Below are positions 37,835 through 44,203 of a stretch of 44,203 bases of DNA, one piece after another. The notes under the pieces were generated by a model. That model ran no database searches, had not been told where the DNA came from, and saw only the letters and a list, made by a program, of their open reading frames with translations. A program made the position numbers and the translations under genes. Source of the DNA: an uncultured Ectothiorhodospiraceae bacterium (GTDB lineage Bacteria > Pseudomonadota > Gammaproteobacteria > Nitrococcales > Nitrococcaceae). Every line of letters begins with the position of its first letter. The stretch's first letter is position 1. Location: contig CAJXSH010000013.1 of assembly GCA_913061005.1 (NCBI GenBank), positions 1 to 44,203 of the forward strand, read 5' to 3'.

Positions 37835-38700
37835 GCGGCGCGGTACCGGCGGCGCTCGCGCCAGCGCCGCCAGCTGAACGCGCCAACAAGGAAGGGTGCG
37901 GTGGCAAGGGCCATGGCGCCGCCCACCGATACATCCAGCCAAAGCGCGGCCCCGTAGCCAAGGGGGGCACTTGCCACGGCGATCAGCATGGCCACTGCGA
38001 TCAGGCTCGAAAGCCGCCGGCAGAGCAGATAGGCCGCCGCCGGGGGGACCACCACAAAGGTGACAAAAAGCACCACGCCCACCGCATCAAAGGCCGCCAC
38101 GGCGGTGCCACTGAGCAGCGACAGATGGGCATAGAACACCAGCCCCGGGGCCAGCCCCAACGCCCGGGCCAGCCCCGGATCGAAGGTCGCCAGCTTGAGG
38201 GCATTGTAGAAGGCGAGCACGAAAAGGGCGTCCACCAGCAACAGTGTGGCGCTCGCCAGCAGCGCCCGCGGCACGACCAGGCCGGCCACGGTGACCGTAT
38301 CCAGCCAGACGAAGCCGATCTCGCCAAGCAGCACGGTGTGCTCATCCAGATGCACGTCCCGGGCAAAGACGTTGATCAGGACCACGCCAATGCTGAATAG
38401 CGCCGGGAAGACCAGTCCGATGGCCGCATCATCCCGGAGCCGGCGGCTGCGGGCGAGTGTCTCGATCAAGAATACCGCCAGCACCCCGCTGAGCGCCGCC
38501 CCGGCAATCTGCACCGCCCCGCTGGTCTCGCCGGTGGCAAGCCACGCCAGTGCGATCCCGAAGAGAATGGAATGACTGATGGCGTCGGCCAGCATGCTGT
38601 TGCCACGCAGCACCAGAAAACTGCCAAGCAGCGCGCCGGCCATCCCCACCAGCATGCCGGTCAAGAGAATGGCGATGGTGGGATTGGCCAGCCCGCTCAT
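37798..38700 (-). CDS. metal ABC transporter permease (second permease)
   Basis: A 300-aa inner-membrane permease of the ABC-3 family (TroD/SitD/ZnuB type) that carries divalent metal. About eight helices are visible, with the family signature R-G-N-S-M-L-A-D-A-I-S-H-S-I-L-F-G-I (about 32-49) and F-D-P-x-L-A-R-A-L-G-L in the coupling region. It is the last gene of the four-gene operon; its start overlaps the first permease stop by 4 bases. The C-terminus is basic and overlaps nth. Confidence 0.9.
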   Translation of the reverse strand: MSGLANPTIAILLTGMLVGMAGALLGSFLVLRGNSMLADAISHSILFGIALAWLATGETSGAVQIAGAALSGVLAVFLIETLARSRRLRDDAAIGLVFPALFSIGVVLINVFARDVHLDEHTVLLGEIGFVWLDTVTVAGLVVPRALLASATLLLVDALFVLAFYNALKLATFDPGLARALGLAPGLVFYAHLSLLSGTAVAAFDAVGVVLFVTFVVVPPAAAYLLCRRLSSLIAVAMLIAVASAPLGYGAALWLDVSVGGAMALATAPFLVGAFSWRRWRERRRYRAAQPPAVSASSSA

Positions 38701-39842
38701 GCCCGCACCCGCCAGCGCCGTCGCTCGTTGCGTCGTTTGGCCTGCTCGGCGGCATGGCCCTGGCCTTTTTCGGTGAGCCGCCAGTGCGGGCCCTCATCGG
38801 GCATATGCTCGGTACTGATGAGCAAGCCCCGATCGGCCAGCGTGGCGAGTTGCGGCTCGGTGATCATCCCGTGGTAGGCGTCGACTGCCCCCTGCTCGAC
38901 GCGGTAGCGCCAGTCACCATGTTCCCGGGCCAGCTCGTAGACGGTCTGCAGGATCTGTTCGGTGGAGGTGTGGCTGCGCCGTCGCCGGCGCCGCCACCAG
39001 GCCGGCAGCAACCCCCGCCGCGGGGCGATGAGCAGCGACACCAGCGCCAGCGCGGTGGCCACCAGCACCACCACCGGCCCGGTGGCAAGCCCCGGGCCCA
39101 GGGTGCTGATCAGCCCGCCACTGATCCCCGCGGTGGCACCAAAGCCCGCCGCAAGCAAGACCATGCCCAGCAGGCTGCCCGCCCACTGCCGCGCGGCCGC
39201 CCCGGGGGCGATGATCATCGCCGTCATCAGCACCACACCCACCATCTGCAGCCCCACCACCACGGCCAACGCGATCATGGCGGTCAAAAGCCGTTCGATC
39301 CGCCGCACCGGCAGCCCCATGACCGCCGCAAACTCCGGGTCAAAGCTCATCAACTTGAGCGGCTTCCACAACATGACAACGCCCGACAGCGCCACGGCGG
39401 TCAGCAAGGCCATGGGCAACAGATCCGCCCGCGTGGTGGCGGCGGCCTGACCAAACAGAAAACTGTCCAGGCCAGCCTGCGCCGCCCCGCCCCGGTTCTG
39501 GATCCAGGTCAGCAGCACCACGCCCAGGGCAAAGCCCAACGAGAGCATGATGGCCAGGCCAGCGTCGGTTTTAAGCCGGGTGCGTCGGGTCAGCCCCACC
39601 ATGAGCAGTGCCGCGACCACGGCGGTGAAAAGCGCACCGGCCAGCAGACTGCCCATGTCACGCACCCCGGTGACGATAAACCCTAGGCAGATCCCGGGCA
39701 GGGCCGCATGGGAGAGGGTATCGCCCAGCAGGCTCTCGCGGCGGAGCACGGCAAAACTGCCCAGAACGCCGCTGATCACGCCAATCAGCGCCGCGCCCAG
39801 CATGACATTCTGCAGGGTGTAGTCGCCCAGCAGCGCTGTCAT
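38697..39842 (-). CDS. metal ABC transporter permease with C-terminal winged-helix-like domain
   Basis: A 381-aa ABC-3 family permease (TroC/SitC type). The first 275 residues form the membrane part, with R-R-E-S-L-L-G-D-T-L-S-H-A-A-L-P-G-I (about 34-51) and F-D-P-E-F-A-A-V-M-G-L. After an arginine-rich linker (W-W-R-R-R-R-R-R, about 285) an extra 95 residues look like a winged helix: helix T-E-Q-I-L-Q-T-V-Y-E-L-A-R-E-H, then I-T-E-P-Q-L-A-T-L-A-D-R-G-L-L and W-R-L-T-E-K-G. Such DtxR-like tails occur on some metal permeases and may sense metal or bind nucleic acid; the role is inferred. It overlaps both neighbours by 4 bases. Confidence 0.9.
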   Translation of the reverse strand: MTALLGDYTLQNVMLGAALIGVISGVLGSFAVLRRESLLGDTLSHAALPGICLGFIVTGVRDMGSLLAGALFTAVVAALLMVGLTRRTRLKTDAGLAIMLSLGFALGVVLLTWIQNRGGAAQAGLDSFLFGQAAATTRADLLPMALLTAVALSGVVMLWKPLKLMSFDPEFAAVMGLPVRRIERLLTAMIALAVVVGLQMVGVVLMTAMIIAPGAAARQWAGSLLGMVLLAAGFGATAGISGGLISTLGPGLATGPVVVLVATALALVSLLIAPRRGLLPAWWRRRRRRSHTSTEQILQTVYELAREHGDWRYRVEQGAVDAYHGMITEPQLATLADRGLLISTEHMPDEGPHWRLTEKGQGHAAEQAKRRNERRRWRVRA

Positions 39843-40642
39843 CGCTCACCCGGGGCGTCCGGCGCGGCGGCGCCGTTTTCGTCCAGCAGCGCGATCTGCC
39901 CGCCGTAGGTACGACGCAGGTTGCGGGCGCTGTACACCGCGGCCATCTCGCCGGCGGCGATCACCCGCACGTTGAGAAACACCAGCCAGTCGAAATAGCG
40001 CTGGACGGTCTGCAGATCGTGGTGGACCACCACGATGGTGCGGCCTTCGCTGCGCAGCCGCGAGAGGATATCGATAATGCTGCGCTCGGTGGTGGCATCC
40101 ACCCCGGCCATGGGCTCGTCGAGCAACAGCAGATCCGGCTTCTGGACCAGCGCCCGGGCGATGAAAACCCGTTGCTGCTGCCCGCCCGAGAGCTCACTGA
40201 TCTGACGGTCCGCCAGCGCCTCCATGCCCACTTCTTCGAGCGCCCGCAGCGCCCGGTCGCGCTCGCGACGGCCCGGCCAGCGCCACCAGCCCAGCTGGCC
40301 GTACAGCCCCATGGTCACGACATCCACCGCGGTGGTGGGAAAATCCCAGTCCACGCTCGAGCGTTGCGGCACATAACCCACCCGCTTGCGCTGGCTTTTG
40401 TAGGGATGTCCGAACAACCGCACATGACCGGCGGAGCGCGGGACCAGACCGAGGATGGCCTTCAGCAGGGTGCTTTTGCCGGCGCCGTTGGGCCCGACCA
40501 CGCCCGCCAACACCCCCGGCGGGATATTCAGATCGATATCCCAGAGGGCCGGACGATCGCCATAGCTGACCGTTAGATCCTCGATATGCAGCGCCAGCTC
40601 GGGTTCATGGGGCGTGTGGATATCCGCTCGGAGATCGCTCAA
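39839..40642 (-). CDS. metal ABC transporter ATP-binding protein
   Basis: The 267-aa ATPase of the metal importer. Walker A G-P-N-G-A-G-K-S-T (50-58), the Q-loop V-P-Q-R-S (91-95), signature L-S-G-G-Q-Q-Q-R (151-158), Walker B L-L-L-L-D-E-P (171-177) and the switch histidine in V-V-H-H-D-L are all present. The Y-V-P-Q-R-S-S-V-D-W-D-F-P segment is typical of the manganese/zinc (Mnt/Tro/Znu) group. The start and stop overlap neighbours by 4 bases. Confidence 0.94.
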   Translation of the reverse strand: MSDLRADIHTPHEPELALHIEDLTVSYGDRPALWDIDLNIPPGVLAGVVGPNGAGKSTLLKAILGLVPRSAGHVRLFGHPYKSQRKRVGYVPQRSSVDWDFPTTAVDVVTMGLYGQLGWWRWPGRRERDRALRALEEVGMEALADRQISELSGGQQQRVFIARALVQKPDLLLLDEPMAGVDATTERSIIDILSRLRSEGRTIVVVHHDLQTVQRYFDWLVFLNVRVIAAGEMAAVYSARNLRRTYGGQIALLDENGAAAPDAPGER

Positions 40643-41616
40643 GGCGCGACCTCCTCGCGCCGCTGTTGCCAGGGCGCCAGCGCGTCGGGCAGCGGAATGA
40701 CCTGCCCCCCGAGGGCGTCGGTCATGACCCGGGTGTTGTGAATCAACATACCCACCAGCGTATCAGCCAGTGTCCCCGGCTGCCCCAGCGCATCGCCGTA
40801 GAGGCTGCCACCCACCTCGACATCCGCCCCCCGCGCGCGGGCCGCCTCGATCACCGCCTCGACGGTGCGCGGGTTGATGGTGGTCTCAATGAAAACCGCC
40901 GGGATATTGCGTTGGGCAATCAGATCGGCCACCGACTGAATGGCCGCGACACTGGGCTCGGCCTGGGTGCTGATCCCCTGCACCCCCCTGACCTCGAGCC
41001 CGTAACCCTGGCTTAAGTAGCCAAACGCGTCGTGGGCGGTCAAAAGCACCCGCTGGCCGGACGGTATCGTGGCAAGGCTCGCGGCCATCCAGCGGTCGAG
41101 GGCCTGCAGCTGTCGCCGATATGCCGCCGCCCGGCGCTGCACCGGCTCGAGACAGTCCGGTGCCAGGCGCGCAAGCGCCGCCTCCACCGCCGGCACGGCC
41201 TGGGACCACAACGCCGGCTGCATCCACAGATGCGGATCGGTGGCATAACCCGCCTTGCCATCCAACGGCTCGATGGGACCGGCCCGCGCGGCCGCTTCGG
41301 CCACCGCCAGGGTCGCCTTGTGCCGATCCAGCCCCGCAAGCACATCCGCCAGCTGGCCCTCCAGGCCGAACCCGTTGTAGACAATGAGTTCGGCCTTTTG
41401 AAAGGCTCGGACATCCGAGGCGGTGGCCTGGTAGAGATGAGGGTCGACACCGGGGCCCATCAACACCTCGGCGTCGATGCAGTCACCCCCGATGGTCGCG
41501 ACCAGATCGCCGGCCATGCCAGTGGTCGCCACCACCAGCGGTGCCGCCAGCACCGGCCCCGGGGCAAGCGCGATGACCACGGCCATGGCGGCGCGTCGAA
41601 TGCGTGACTTGGGCAC
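40639..41616 (-). CDS. TroA-like metal ABC transporter substrate-binding protein
   Basis: A 325-aa periplasmic cluster A-I binding protein. The signal peptide covers about residues 1-24 (K-S-R-I-R-R, hydrophobic core, V-L-A-A). Expected metal ligands are H60 (G-V-D-P-H-L), H129 (T-D-P-H-L-W), H195 (A-H-D-A-F-G-Y) and D275 (G-D-A-L-G), the three-His-one-Asp set of TroA. Manganese-specific PsaA/MntC have Glu at the third position, and high-affinity zinc ZnuA has a His-rich loop, absent here. Substrate is therefore Mn, Zn or Fe, undecided. The start is GTG, with GAGG 9 bases upstream. It is the first gene of the operon, just behind a perfect palindrome. Confidence 0.92.
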   Translation of the reverse strand: MPKSRIRRAAMAVVIALAPGPVLAAPLVVATTGMAGDLVATIGGDCIDAEVLMGPGVDPHLYQATASDVRAFQKAELIVYNGFGLEGQLADVLAGLDRHKATLAVAEAAARAGPIEPLDGKAGYATDPHLWMQPALWSQAVPAVEAALARLAPDCLEPVQRRAAAYRRQLQALDRWMAASLATIPSGQRVLLTAHDAFGYLSQGYGLEVRGVQGISTQAEPSVAAIQSVADLIAQRNIPAVFIETTINPRTVEAVIEAARARGADVEVGGSLYGDALGQPGTLADTLVGMLIHNTRVMTDALGGQVIPLPDALAPWQQRREEVAP

Positions 41617-41630
41617 AGGTCGTCACCTCA

Positions 41631-41653
41631 TAAATTGGAATAATTCCAATTTA
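41631..41653. promoter_or_regulatory. 23-base perfect palindrome, probable metalloregulator operator
   Basis: Two 11-base arms, TAAATTGGAAT and its exact reverse complement, flank one central base. The palindrome ends 14 bases before the GTG of the binding-protein gene and covers the predicted -10 region. Size, symmetry and place are those of an operator for a dimeric repressor such as a DtxR/MntR- or Fur-family protein. The sequence does not match the classical Fur, Zur or E. coli MntR boxes closely, so the regulator is not named. Confidence 0.75.
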
Positions 41654-41676
41654 GACCCCTGCCGCCAACGGTGCAA
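41648..41676 (-). promoter_or_regulatory. predicted promoter of the metal ABC operon
   Basis: On the minus strand TTGCAC (41676-41671), a 17-base spacer and TAAATT (41653-41648) form a possible sigma70 promoter; TAAATT is the first arm of the palindrome. An alternative uses TTGGCG with a -10 inside the palindrome. In both cases a repressor on the palindrome would block transcription. Confidence 0.45.
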
Positions 41677-41708
41677 CGCAACCGCTGCGATGCGCCACCG
41701 GTGAGCGC

Positions 41709-42923
41709 TCACTCGCCGCGTCTTGCCGCCACGCGCAGTCGCAGGGCGTTGAGCTTGATAAAGCCCTCGGCATCCTTTTGATCGTAGGCCCCGGCGTCGT
41801 CCTCGAAGGTGGCGATGCTGTCATCGAACAGGCTGTCCGACTCGGAGCGTCGGCCGAGTACGATGACATTGCCCTTGTAGAGCTTGAGTCGGACCACACC
41901 GTTGACCCGGGTCTGGGTCTGATCGATCAGCGCCTGCAGCGCCTCGCGCTCCGGACTCCACCAGTAGCCGTTGTAGATGAGTTCGGCATAACGCGGCATG
42001 AGCTCGTCTTTAAGATGCGCGGACTCGCGATCGAGGGTGATCGACTCGATGGCGCGGTGGGCACGCAGCAGGATGGTGCCGCCGGGCGTTTCGTAGCAGC
42101 CGCGGGATTTCATCCCCACATAGCGGTTCTCGACGATATCGATGCGGCCAATGCCATTGTCGCCGCCCAGCTGGTTGAGCCGCGAGAGCATCGCCTGGGG
42201 CGAGAGCGTCTCGCCGTTGATCGCCACCGGATCCCCCCCGCGGAAGGTCAGGTCGATCTCGGTGGGGGTATCCGGCGCCGCTTCGGGGGCAACGCTCCAG
42301 CGCCACATCCCTTCCTCGGCCGGTGTCCAGGTGTCCTCGAGCACGCCGCCTTCATAAGAGATATGCAGCAGGTTGGCGTCCATGGAATAGGGCGAGCCAC
42401 CGCCCTCGGTCTTGCCCTCGATGGGGATGCCGCGCTCCTCGGCGTAGGCCAGCAGGCGCTCGCGCGAGTTCAGATCCCACTCCCGCCAGGGGGCGATGAC
42501 ATGAATGCCCGGCTCGAGGCCGTAGTAGCCGAGCTCAAAGCGCACCTGATCATTGCCCTTGCCGGTGGCGCCATGACAGACGGCATCGGCGCCGGTCTCG
42601 CGGGCGATCTCGATCTGCCGCTTGGCAATCAGCGGCCGGGCAATCGAGGTACCGAGCAGGTATTCGCCTTCGTAGACGGCGTTGGCGCGGAACATGGGAA
42701 AGACGAAATCGCGCACGAACTCCTCGCGCAGATCGTCGATGTAGATCTCTTCGACACCCAGGTCCCGGGCCTTGCTGCGGGCCGGCTCCAGCTCCTCGCC
42801 CTGGCCGAGGTCGGCGGTGAAGGTCACCACTTCGCAGCGGTAGTGATCGCGCAGCCACTGCAGGATCACCGAGGTATCCAGCCCGCCTGAATAGGCCAGC
42901 ACCACCTTTTTGATATCGCTCAT
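41709..42923 (-). CDS. argG: argininosuccinate synthase
   Basis: ArgG joins citrulline and aspartate with ATP in arginine synthesis. The 404-aa protein begins [18 protein letters not shown], with the ATP-pyrophosphatase loop at residues 10-18. It continues with [14 protein letters not shown] and a C-terminal oligomerisation helix, all typical. I chose the ATG at 42923; the longer open frame upstream runs over the divergent pyrC start. No ArgR box was evident in the argG-pyrC interval. Confidence 0.96.
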   Translation of the reverse strand: MSDIKKVVLAYSGGLDTSVILQWLRDHYRCEVVTFTADLGQGEELEPARSKARDLGVEEIYIDDLREEFVRDFVFPMFRANAVYEGEYLLGTSIARPLIAKRQIEIARETGADAVCHGATGKGNDQVRFELGYYGLEPGIHVIAPWREWDLNSRERLLAYAEERGIPIEGKTEGGGSPYSMDANLLHISYEGGVLEDTWTPAEEGMWRWSVAPEAAPDTPTEIDLTFRGGDPVAINGETLSPQAMLSRLNQLGGDNGIGRIDIVENRYVGMKSRGCYETPGGTILLRAHRAIESITLDRESAHLKDELMPRYAELIYNGYWWSPEREALQALIDQTQTRVNGVVRLKLYKGNVIVLGRRSESDSLFDDSIATFEDDAGAYDQKDAEGFIKLNALRLRVAARRGE

Positions 42924-43040
42924 GAATAGACTCTCGAAATGCTCGGTCATGCCGGTGGAAAAGCGGTCATGATCCGGCGGCTCGGCGCACAAATCAAGAC
43001 AACCACCGCGGCACCGCACCAGCCCTGATACACTGCGGCT

Positions 43041-44099
43041 ATGGACACGCTCACCCTCACCCGCCCGGACGACTGGCACCTGCATCTGCGCGATGGCGAT
43101 GTCCTGCCGGATGTCGTCCACTGGAGCGCCGCGCGTTTTGGCCGGGCGATCATCATGCCCAACCTCGTCCCGCCGGTGACCACCACGGCCATGGCCGAGG
43201 CGTATCGCGAGCGCATCCTGGCGGCCTGCCCCGCGGACTGCGATTTCGAGCCGCTGATGACGCTCTATCTCACCGACAACACCCCCGCCACCGAAATCGA
43301 GCGCGCCGCGGCAAGCGGCATCGTCCAGGCAGTCAAGCTCTACCCCGCCGGCGCCACCACCAACAGCGACTCCGGCGTCACGGACATCCGCCGCTGCGAC
43401 GACGCCCTCGCCGCCATCGCCGAGCACGACCTCACGCTCTGCATCCACGGCGAGGTCACCGGGCCCGGGACCGACATCTTCGATCGCGAAGCGGTTTTCC
43501 TCGAAGAGCGCCTGGCCCCGCTACTCGAGCGCCATGGCGGGCTGCGCGTGGTCCTCGAGCATCTCACCACCGCCGCCGCGGTGGATTTCGTGCGCCAGGG
43601 CCCCGAGCGGCTGGGCGCCACCATCACGCCTCAGCATCTGCTCATGAACCGCAACGATCTGCTGGCCGGGGGCGTCCGCCCCCACCACTACTGCCTGCCG
43701 ATCCTCAAGCGCGAGCGCGATCGCGAGGCACTGATCGACATCGCCACCTCCGGTCATCCGCGTTTCTTCCTCGGCACCGACAGTGCGCCACATGCCCGCC
43801 ATGCCAAGGAGAATGCCTGCGGCTGTGCCGGCATTTTCAGCGCCCCGCTCGCCATCGAGCTCTATGCCGAGGCCTTCGACCAGGCCGGCGCCCTCGATCG
43901 GCTGGAGGGCTTCGCCAGCCACTTCGGCGCCGACTTCTACGGCCTGCCGCGTAACGCCGGGCGTATCACGCTCACCCGCCGGCCGCGCCGCATACCGGAG
44001 ACGCTCCCCTATGGCGACGCCCATATCGTGCCGCTGCGCGCCGGCGGCGAGACGGACTGGTCGCTGACCGACGACACCGCCGCCCCGGAGGCCCCATGA
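43041..44099 (+). CDS. pyrC: dihydroorotase
   Basis: PyrC cyclises carbamoyl aspartate to dihydroorotate in pyrimidine synthesis. The 352-aa protein is of the short, zinc-dependent class II type. Metal ligands are visible as H-L-H (13-15), the carboxylated lysine in [13 protein letters not shown], histidines in C-I-H-G-E-V and L-E-H-L-T-T, and the catalytic aspartate in [17 protein letters not shown] just upstream could be a -10 element, giving a very short leader. The stop overlaps the rnt start in an ATGA. Confidence 0.96.
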   Translation: MDTLTLTRPDDWHLHLRDGDVLPDVVHWSAARFGRAIIMPNLVPPVTTTAMAEAYRERILAACPADCDFEPLMTLYLTDNTPATEIERAAASGIVQAVKLYPAGATTNSDSGVTDIRRCDDALAAIAEHDLTLCIHGEVTGPGTDIFDREAVFLEERLAPLLERHGGLRVVLEHLTTAAAVDFVRQGPERLGATITPQHLLMNRNDLLAGGVRPHHYCLPILKRERDREALIDIATSGHPRFFLGTDSAPHARHAKENACGCAGIFSAPLAIELYAEAFDQAGALDRLEGFASHFGADFYGLPRNAGRITLTRRPRRIPETLPYGDAHIVPLRAGGETDWSLTDDTAAPEAP

Positions 44100-44203
44100 C
44101 CCCCCGTGCCATCAACCAGAGCTTCCGCGGGTTTCTGCCCGTGGTGGTGGATATCGAGACGGGCGGCGTCAATGCCGCCACCGACGCCATGCTGCAGATC
44201 GCC
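44096..44203 (+). CDS. rnt: ribonuclease T, N-terminal part (cut by window end)
   Basis: The first 36 codons read [26 protein letters not shown] and on, which matches the start of RNase T, a DEDD exonuclease that trims the 3' ends of tRNA and other stable RNAs. D19 and E21 are the first two catalytic acids (motif Exo I). The ATG overlaps the pyrC stop, a neighbour relation known from other gammaproteobacteria. The rest lies outside the window. Confidence 0.88.
   Translation, partial: MTPRAINQSFRGFLPVVVDIETGGVNAATDAMLQIA

Overview
The window looks like a chromosomal segment of a high-GC gammaproteobacterium. The gene groups lptG-lptF, holC-valS, ilvH-ilvC-pssA-leuA, purM-purN, mrp/apbC back-to-back with metG, rnfB-nth and pyrC-rnt are all typical of that class. 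Very tight packing (many 4-base ATGA/GTGA overlaps, and several convergent gene pairs whose 3' ends overlap) together with many acidic proteins suggests a streamlined halophile of the Ectothiorhodospiraceae/Spiribacter type. The lineage is an inference; no rRNA gene is present to test it.

Region 1 (1 to about 7,000) is an accessory block. It is visibly more AT-rich than the rest, loosely packed, and holds genes with no housekeeping role. It starts inside a gene resembling a PD-(D/E)XK family protein (partial). Everything else in it is on the minus strand: a coupled pair of unknown proteins (782-2057); a membrane protein that joins a voltage-sensor domain (S4 with R-x2-R-x2-R-x2-K) to a bestrophin-like module; a small PD-(D/E)XK nuclease-like protein; a short gene split by an in-frame TAG; and an acidic unknown protein followed by a LEM-3-like GIY-YIG nuclease. 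This is the best candidate area for something undescribed.

Region 2 (7,029-14,742) returns to core genes: a small unknown gene, an RDD membrane protein, the LPS-export permeases LptG and LptF (minus), DNA polymerase III chi and valyl-tRNA synthetase (plus), and a YdgA-like DUF945 protein (minus).

Region 3 (about 14,825-16,358) is a thiamine-controlled transporter. A TPP riboswitch whose 3' end contains the Shine-Dalgarno sequence and abuts the ATG precedes a sodium:solute symporter, probably for thiamine or a precursor.

Region 4 (16,330-22,929, minus) runs from ilvH through ilvC, pssA, leuA, a family-4 uracil-DNA glycosylase, rimI and a UMF1-type MFS transporter to a DUF2970 protein. It combines branched-chain amino acid synthesis, phospholipid synthesis and DNA repair. 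The acetolactate synthase large subunit is not beside ilvH.

Region 5 (23,089-29,888) holds proS, trmH, an SDR protein, a two-gene cytochrome c operon with an FNR/ANR-like site facing wrbA, DUF2069, hda and DUF2066. Region 6 (29,971-37,834) holds purM-purN-DUF3108, dcd, apbC, a shikimate kinase-like gene, a short metG, a soluble-looking rnfB and nth. Region 7 (37,798-41,653, minus) is a four-gene TroABCD-like metal ABC transporter operon behind a perfect 23-base palindrome that overlaps its predicted promoter. Region 8 holds argG (minus), pyrC (plus) and the first 36 codons of rnt, cut by the window end.
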